Positions 11,677 through 20,600 of a stretch of DNA of 64,000 bases are shown piece after piece. Position 1 is the stretch's first letter. Every line of letters begins with the position of its first letter. The position numbers and the translations under genes were made by a program. The notes under the pieces were generated by a model that was not told the DNA's origin, searched no databases, and saw only the letters and a program-made list of their open reading frames with translations. Source of the stretch: Paracyclopina nana (taxonomy: Eukaryota > Arthropoda > Copepoda > Cyclopoida > Cyclopettidae); the NCBI GenBank assembly GCA_019096065.1, contig JAGUCH010000004.1, positions 4,588,001 to 4,652,000 of the forward strand. The letters are read 5' to 3'.

Positions 11677-14600
11677 TTAGTTGAGGCCGGTCGTTTTGAG
11701 GACCTCGTTGAGAATGACATCGGCCACCGAGGCAAAGATCTTCTTGACGAGGTCCGTGTCAGTGGCCGTGGTCAAGTGTGGGTAGATTGGCCTTCGCTTG
11801 ATGTCGACCTTGCTTTGGCTCAGGAAAGTGTCGACTATGAAGTCCGCAGACTCTTGCACGTCGTTCAGCCCTCCTTGGTAGGTGGGGAAGGCTACCCGGA
11901 TGCTTTTGCTGCGGACTTTCTCTTCGAAGATGTCCTTTTTGTTGAAGAACACAATGAAGGGCGTCTCAGCGAAGAACGAGTTGTTCACCATTTCGCGGAA
12001 CAGGTTGAGGCTTTCGTGCATGCGATTGACGCAGCGGTCCTCGAACAGGACCTGGTCATACTCAGACATGGCGACCACAAAGAGAACGTAGTCCACATTG
12101 TCGAAGCAGTGAATCCACTTTTTCCGCTCGGACCTCTGCCCGCCCACGTCGAACATGTGGAACACCAAGTCCTTGTATTCAAACTCGATCTGGAATCAGG
12201 CACAGAGAGATGCTTGAATTATGAGCTAAAATGAGTGCACAGATTTGTTGCGTGTATGAAGCTATTTTTTTATGGCTTTTCACTGCTATTTGCGCTTGAC
12301 TAGAACCTCTTGTCGCGCAGTAAAAGCCTCACCAACAAAAACTTCTTATCCACTGTACAGCACAACCAAATGCTTATTTATTCAAGCATTTCTTCCGCGA
12401 GAAAATAAATCCTAACGATGCAAAGGAAATGCACTTTTCATATGGTCAAAACTGATGTGATTGATATACAATAGTAAAAGGTGCATTTAACTCAAGTAAG
12501 AAAGCAATGCTAATGCTACAACATGAAGTCCATTGAAATGTAAAACGTTACTGTTTTTGGTATAACAATTTGAAAAAACAAGGATTAAGCCATTATTTGC
12601 CACGAACGTGGTGATGGTGGCGAGACTCTTAAAAGCCACCAGTAAGCTTTCTCTTTTTTGTTTCACAGCCATACTTCTACAATAAAAACACATAATAATG
12701 GAGAAGAAAGTACGCGTGGGCTAGAAAGGAAGTTGGAAGTAAATTGGTTTAAAAAAAGAATTTCTACCTTAACAATGCCCGTGGTGGTGACTCTGGTCCT
12801 TAGGATATCTTGGTCGCTGGGCGTGTAGTTGTCAGTCGTGAACGTGGACACGTTGCCCAGAAAATATGCAGCCGAGTCCACCAGTTGAAACTCATTCCGT
12901 CGCTGGAAGGCTTTTTGCACCCCAGACGACTGCCAGAGGCTCTCAATAGCCTCAACAACCTTGGGTGGAGGCTTTTCCGAGGCTGGAGACGAGGCGGGGG
13001 GAGACCGATCTTGAAAGACTATAGAGTCGTCGTTTGGAGGCCGCGGCAACGATTTGGGCTGCTTTTGGACCAATGAGTTTGCATATTCAATCACGAGACC
13101 CTTCGCCTCTTTTAGCTGGTTGTCTTCCAGTGGGATGTCAAGAACTGCAAAGAAACAGGCATTTTCATTTTTCTTTGCTGTTTGAACAGATTTCTTCTTG
13201 TTCTTCGAGGGCAAATAAACAAGAAAATGAAGAGCAATTATCGGTTATTTTATTGCATGTGCAAGCCTTTTTCGCACGCAGCTATATACTACTATAATCG
13301 TTGATATGGTGCCATAAATAAGAAAATCACCCCACTGAGCTATATAATCGTGGTTTTCCTCCTAGGTGAAGGCTGGTTGGTCCCGACCTCGTGGGTGACA
13401 CTTAAGGCACTACTACTCGAGCTACGTCGGTTGGATCCCTGGTCTTGTACCAGGAAACCGTGAGCACTACTACGCCGAGATTTACCAGATCGAGGCGAAC
13501 GTATCCACTTTGATACGAGATGTGTACTGAGTGTAATTCAGTGCAAGCTTAAGCAATACAGAAAGAATGAATGAGTGCACGCGCGCGCTGGGGTAACAAG
13601 GGAGTATCTACTATAGCTATAATACACGTGAGAGTCAATATAGGGAAGTATGCTTCAACATGATACAACACCTCCCCCAAGTGGGTACGGATACCCCTGG
13701 GTAGCTGTAATCACTAACATATTAGCCTATCAGTTGACCTCGAACTACTCTAATTTTGGGGCCTAGGATTTATGATATACCTAGCAAGCGAGAATTTCGA
13801 TGAGAGCATAAAAAACCTAATGAAATAGAAAAATAGGAAAAATGCATAGCGTATCAAAATTCAGTTCCATCATCCGATCCAGTGTCTTCATTTCTCTATG
13901 TTGCTCTTCAAGGCGATGTCGTCAAAGCAACCTCCCCTCCATTGGTGCACCATATGAACATGCCAACACCAATAGCTACCATTGCAGCTACAAAAATGCC
14001 GTACTTCTGGCGATCATCTCTGGCCAACTCGTCACGCTTCAAGTCTAGGATCTTGATGACCTCGGACTTCGTGACGGAAGCTTCATCTTCGGAACCATCA
14101 TCCAATTTGCATGCCTTGTCCAGTTGACCGAATCCAATGAGCTCGGCCTCCAGCATTATGCCTTGACGGGTATATGCCTTACCGGCCCTGGCCGAGAACC
14201 CATCATGCTTGGCAGATTCCGCGTTCTCGTAACACGGTCTGGAGATTCTGCGGACCCCATCGGCGTCAACAACTACCCTCAGGGGTGTCATGGGGACAAT
14301 CCGAGTCCGCTTCCATTTCTTGCCAGGCGAGTTCATGGCCTTGTGGATGTTGTCGAAGATCTTGTCCAGCATTCGCCTGTAGCCATTGTACTGGTGCTTC
14401 AAATCCGCACGCAGCACATCCTTTGTCCAAATGAGGTCCCTGACCTCCTGGTTGGCCTCAGCCAGATTATGCTCCAGTTCGGTGATCCTGTACTGGGCAT
14501 CATAGACTTCCTCCTTGGCCTTCGCCAATTCGGCTTTGAGCTTGGCTACATCGTCCAGCTCATTGAGGGTGGCTACATCGAGTGGCGCTGGTGCGATCAG

Positions 14601-17600
14601 GCGCTCATCTACAGGTGCGTTGGGGTCCCAATCGGGATGATCCCAATCAATGGGGGAACGGTCACCTCGGGCTTCTGACATGCCTGCAACACAGAGAAAA
14701 ACACTTTAGATATTGTTGTAAGAGATGGCAAAGAGACGATTTCGCCGTCTCTGCTCCTCCTCCTGCAAGGGGGGCGAGTCAGGATGCGAAACCGTTGGTG
14801 AACTTCCCAGCGGGGAGGCTCCATAAGCCATGTTTGGCAAGCTCTGTACAACTCCTGGGAAAGGTTGATAAACCATCGGATGAGGGGTCGGGGCGATGGA
14901 CATTGTCGAGGCGAAGGGCGTGACATAGGGTGACGCATAGCCTGGACAGCCATATGGGGCAGGGGCTTGTTGTGGGTAGACCGGTGGCTGCACATTTGCA
15001 GCTTGGGAGTGCATGATCAACAGTGAGTCTCTGGCCCTTTTCCTCGCGCTGGCCTTCTTCCGCCATTTCCTGAACCGCAGTCCAATCCATAGCAAAGCCA
15101 TCAAAGCGCAAAAGGCCACTCCATAGAAGATCCAATGCGTGACATCTCTGCCAGTTGCCTCGGCAGCTGACTTGTCCTCTTCACTGGAGCCTTGCGGGAC
15201 CATAATATCGATATCCGCAAGTCTAATGCCAGTGTGGCTGGTCTCATCAACAACCTGAGTCTTCGCTTTGTCGGCGCTGTTGGTTGTACTTTGACCTGAT
15301 CCCATTATAACCTCCGACCAAGTGCAATTTACAGGGGGACAATTTTTTACAATGCTTTTTGCAATTAGGGCAGCTAACTTCTCTTCGTTTTTCTTAGCCT
15401 CTTCTGCGGTCGGCGTGTTCAAAGTACCGAGCCACTGGGTGTATGTATACATCAAAAAAGACTTACTGAGTGCTGATGGAAATGTTTTCCTGGAGAAGGT
15501 GCTGCTGCAAAAGCTGGGCGTTGAGTGAGGTGCTTTACTTACTAGTCATAACGATGCATTTGCATCGAGGTCAGCCGTCTTATGCTTGCGTAAGAAGCGC
15601 TTGTTCCTCACACTGATCACGCCATCATCATTTTTGATGACGTAGCTTCTACCGGAATGCCGAACTTCGAGGATGACTCCGAACTCCTCCCATAGCTTAG
15701 TAAGTGCATTTTGCATGCGCACTTTTTCCCCCACCTTGAAATCTGGAATGATCTCGTTTGGCAATTGCTTCTTTTCAGCTCTGGGTTCTGGCATCTCAAG
15801 CTTTGTCATCTCATGCAAGATTGGTAATTTCGTCCTTAAATGACGGCCCAAAAACATCTTCGCAGGGGATTTGCCGTCTGCTCGTGCCAGATTTCGAAAT
15901 TCCAGCACAGCGGCATTCATCTCCCTTAGGGTCTTGGTTTTCATAACCAGCCTTTTCATGTTTTTCACACTAGCTTCCGCGGTCCCGTTGGACTCGTGGT
16001 GATAAGGGCTGCTGGTGGTGGCAATTATGCCATGCTCTTTACAAAACTCACGCATTTCATGAGAGGTGAAGCATCCAGCATTGTCGGATCTCATCACGAT
16101 CGGGTACCCAAATGTGGCAAAAATGATCGTCAACTTCTTGATGATTTCCTCACTAGTGTATCTTACCATCTTGAAAATCCAAGGCCAACCACTGAAGGTG
16201 TCCACAACTATTAAATAGTCTGCCCCTTCATGATGGCCCAAATCCATTGCAATACTCTGCATTGGGGCCGTTGGTACCATGTTCTCGCCTTCTTCATCAT
16301 GCGGTAAAGAGGCCATGTACTTTTGGCACATTTCGCACTCTTCTACTGATTGTCTGATATCCTTGGTCATACCACTCCAATAGTAGAATTGTCTGGCCGT
16401 AGCCAGGCTCTTCGTTTGCCCAGGATGCGCAATATGAAGAGTCCTCAAGATGAATGGACGTGCTTCCTTTGGTACGAAGACACGTTTCCCATCAATGACA
16501 ACCATTCCATCTTGGACTGAAAGCTGCCCCCAAAGGTTTTGGGGCACCAGCTTTAATGCATGAATGGCCACACCCTTCTTATTATGATGATGAAGGTCTT
16601 CCTGGATGGCCTCAATTAGATCCTGATACTCCTTGTCAGCTCTTGCTGCATCATGGATTTCTTGGAATGCCGGATCTTCTTGTGCTGAGACAGAGAGGGC
16701 TGAGATTACGCTGATCTTTGAGTTCTTCAAAGTTTCTGTTTCTTCAGCGTCTGGGTGGTCATCTGAGAAGTTAATGGGATGTCTTGACAAGGCATCTGCA
16801 ATGAAGTTTAACTTCCCCTCAAGGTAGACCAAATCGAAGTTGAACGGTAGTAGCCTCTCCCTAAGCCTCAAGAGTCTGGAGTTAGTGATTTCTGCCATGT
16901 CCTTATTCATAATACCAAGTAAAGGCTTGTGGTCAGTCTTCACCAAAAATTTTGGGCAGCCATGCAGAAAATGCGAGCTCTTCTCACATCCATAGACTAT
17001 TCCCAGCAACTCCAGCTCAATAGTTGCATAATTCTTCTCAGCAGCGGAGTTGACCTTGGACCCACAGGTAATCAGGTAGCTCCTGTCCGGGTCTTTTGGG
17101 TCATACTGAGTTAGAATGTAGCCGATGCCATATAACCTGCTGGCATCCGTTGTCAACACTGTGGTCTTGTTGACATCAAAATGCTTCACCAACAAAGGTC
17201 CGGTCAGGATCTTCTTCAGCTGGTTGAAGTCTTCTTCGTGTCTTGGTAACCACTGAAACTGAACTTTGGCCTTGGTTAGCTCCCTCAATGAAGCTGACAT
17301 GTGGGCCAAATCAGGCAAGAAACTTCCTAAAGTTTGAGCCAATCCCAAAAAGCTTCGCACATCCGACTGGTTGGCTGGCCTTGGGTACTCCCTGATTGCT
17401 TTCAAGTTGTCATCGTGTGGTTCTACACCATTCTTGCTGACCATGAATCCAGCAAACTTGACACGTTCACCCATGTGCAGCTTTTTGGGTGATAAGCTGA
17501 CACCATAGGTTTTGCAGTTGCTGAGGAGGACATCCAGATTGTGCAGGGCTTCCTGCTCTGTTTCTCCCCAGATGAGGACATCATCGACCAATTTGACTCC

Positions 17601-20600
17601 CTTTCCGTTCAGGGCAGTCATGATCATGTCGCTCCTGCAGCACCACTCATCACTGGAAGATGTGAGCCCCATGGGAGCTCTCACATAACGGAATCTTCCC
17701 TGTGGTAGCAAAAATGTAGTCAAGTAGGATGACTTTTCTTCCAACTTGATCTGGTGGTATCCCTGCGCACAGTCTCCGACCACAAACCACTGAGCCTTTG
17801 CAGGGATGCTCTTCAACAAATGGAATGCAGACGTAAAGGGGTGGGTTGGTCTCTTCACGTACTTGTTCAGCTGAACAAAGTCCGTAACCAACCGGACAGA
17901 TTTCCCATCAGACTTGATGACAAAGAAACCTCTAGAGGTCCAATCTGTCATCTCCCCTGGCTTCAGCTTCTTGACAATGTCGGCATCCTCCAAATCCTTA
18001 ATGCACTTGTCCGCCGCTGCTTTGAGATGCACCGGTATGGCATTGGTTGAAGAGATCCTCATAGGTTTTATGTCCCCATCCACTAGGTGGATCTTCATGG
18101 GTTCACCCTTCATAAACCTGGTTTTGTCAAGCTTGTCTGCAAAGACCTCTGTATATTTGAGCTTCAAGCTCTCCAGAGTCATATCCATTGTGGTTGCTGC
18201 GATTGCCGTGGAGTTAATGTTTAGGCCAACCACGCCTAATATCTCCAGTGTCTGCCAGTCGACAATCACCTCTTCATCGTCACCAAGTGAAGCGACCACT
18301 GCATTGGTTACTACAACCACTTTCATGCCACGTGATATTGCAATCTCACATGTTCTGCTCGTCTTCACTTCGTTTCCCTCAACGCTCCTGACGGTCTCCG
18401 GATTGGGATGTATTGGCATCCCCATCTCCGCTGCAACTTTCTCATCAACCACAGTAATGGTTGCTCCAGTATCTGGCAGGCAATACGTAGAGAAAGCAGA
18501 CCCTATCTCAGGGCAAAATAATAGCTTGGCCTTGGGAGTTGGCCTTGATGACGTGACCCTGGTAGCATTGGGTAGGCATGAGGGCCGCAGCCCGCTCACT
18601 GCCTTGGAGATCTTCTGCTGCATCTCCTTCTTTTTTCTGCTCTTGGTCTTCGCCATCTTGATAACCCCTGCCCCTCCGTCATCTTCCTCCATCCTCTTGA
18701 TGCGACTCTGAAAAATGAACGGCAGAGAGTATCTATCTTTTGATTTTTTCATAATGCGTATTGCCTCATTGCAAGCAATAGCGTTTTTACACTCCAACGT
18801 GCTAGAAAAATCAAAACTCAAAGGCAACTTAACTGTGAATTTTTTAATGGCTTTCGTCGGGTTCCCGTTCGGCTTCTTCTCGCCACCCTCGCCCTTGCCT
18901 TTCTTCTTGAAGCATTTGTCCGCCCCATGACCCTTCTTCTTGCAAAATTGACAGGTTGGTGCCTTCGGACAATTTGGTCGGAGGTGCTCTTTACTTCCGC
19001 ATTCAAAGCAACCTCCATGCTTCTTCTTCTGGCTTGAACCTGCGGCCTCAGCCCCAGCATTCGAGCCCATGGCCTTTTTCTTGCGATAAGCAGTAGGCCC
19101 AGCCTTCTTCACGGTAGGGTTCTCGTAACCCTCTTCGGTGGCTGTATTAACATCATACATATTGCCAGCCGATTTGAGCTCATCCATCGTTGCTTTGCCG
19201 CCAGCTAAGTTGTCGGCCTTGATAAGCTCTTTCCGTAAGGCTTTATTAGCTAGAGAGCTCATATAGAGGTACTTCATTACCGTCTCTATGTCCATGCTCT
19301 CGAACTCGGCTGCTTTGCATTTCAGCTCAAATGCAGCCCAACTCGTTCCATGCAGCTCGCTTGGGTTTGTACTTTTGTGACGAAAGCACTCCAGTCTTCT
19401 CTTAGACAATGGAAACGCCAGCTGGAACTCGTTTACTACGATCCTCTCCATTGAAAGGATCCAAGGAGTGCCCACATTTTCGTCTTGTATGAAAAGGGGC
19501 GATTCCGCACTCAACTTTGCTGAAATCTTGGCTGATAGATTGGCATCAAATAATACCAGACTGTAAGTGTGCTGGGCATCAATGGACTTCTTCTGGATCT
19601 CCGACTCTTGAACGTAGGTCTTCCAAGTCCTCAAAAAAACCTGCAGCTCAATGGCTGTAGCACCAGTCTTCAGCGTTTTCGGCTTCAAATTTGCATCCGG
19701 CTTGACAATTTTTCTGTCCTCTGATGCCGGTGCATTTGATGCCGATATGGCAGTTGGGTTGGCCTTTTCGTACCGGCCTGTGATTGCCAGTGCTTTCAAT
19801 TCCAGGGCATCCTTTCTCTCGAACATCTCCTTGACCTTGTCAGCTTGAGTGACTCGGGTCTCGTCCGGCAGGTTATTTAAAATCTGCATGATGCTATTCT
19901 CCTGGTCGACCAACTTTTGTTTCAGCTTCTGGAGCTCTTTTGCTTCTGAAACTGAAATGTCCTTCTGCCTTTCCAGGGCCTCGCATAGCTTCTCTCCGGC
20001 ATTCATGTGCCTGGACAACCAACTCTTGTGTCCATTGAGACTATGTATTTGTTTGGTGAGGTCCTCGAGTGCTCTTGCACCTCTGGCTTCGGAAAGCTTT
20101 CCGATTGCCAATTGCAAGTCAGTTGGAATCTCCTTCTCGGTCATCGCTAAATTTGCTCTGACCGCACTTGTGTCAAATGTGTCCTCGTCACTATTTGTGG
20201 CTGCCAAAAGCGTATCTTCGGGGCCCTCCGCTTCTTCTTTGGCTTCTTCTAAGGCTTTCACTTGCCTTTGAAGTGCTGCAAATACGTTCTGATCTGCAGT
20301 ATGCCACTCTTCTTCGCCAGCACTTTTAATTGAGTCCTGGCTCATGGACACTTTTGTTGACACTTTTTTGTTGTGATGCTGCCAAGGGTGGCGGAACTTT
20401 CACAATTCCACTCACGAAACCTTCTCCGGCTGCCTCTCACACTTTGTTGTCGTGATGCTGCCAAGGGTGGCGGAAATCTTCCACTCACTAACCTTCTTCG
20501 GCTGCTTCTCAAACCTTCCCTCTTCTAGGAAAGGGCCTCTTATGCAAAGAGACTGAGAACTGACGCCATGGTTGGTCCCGACCTCGTGGGTGACACTTAA

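Noticed and set aside
11668-12234. 188-codon plus-strand ORF
   Set aside because: Shadow of the G-alpha last exon on the opposite strand, with no motifs of its own.
14124-14923. Plus-strand ORFs opposite retrotransposon ORF3 and ORF4
   Set aside because: Antisense shadows. The minus-strand ORFs are longer, start at ATG, and contain TM and coiled-coil features.
17914-18711. 265-codon plus-strand ORF in the retrotransposon
   Set aside because: Antisense shadow of gag-pol.
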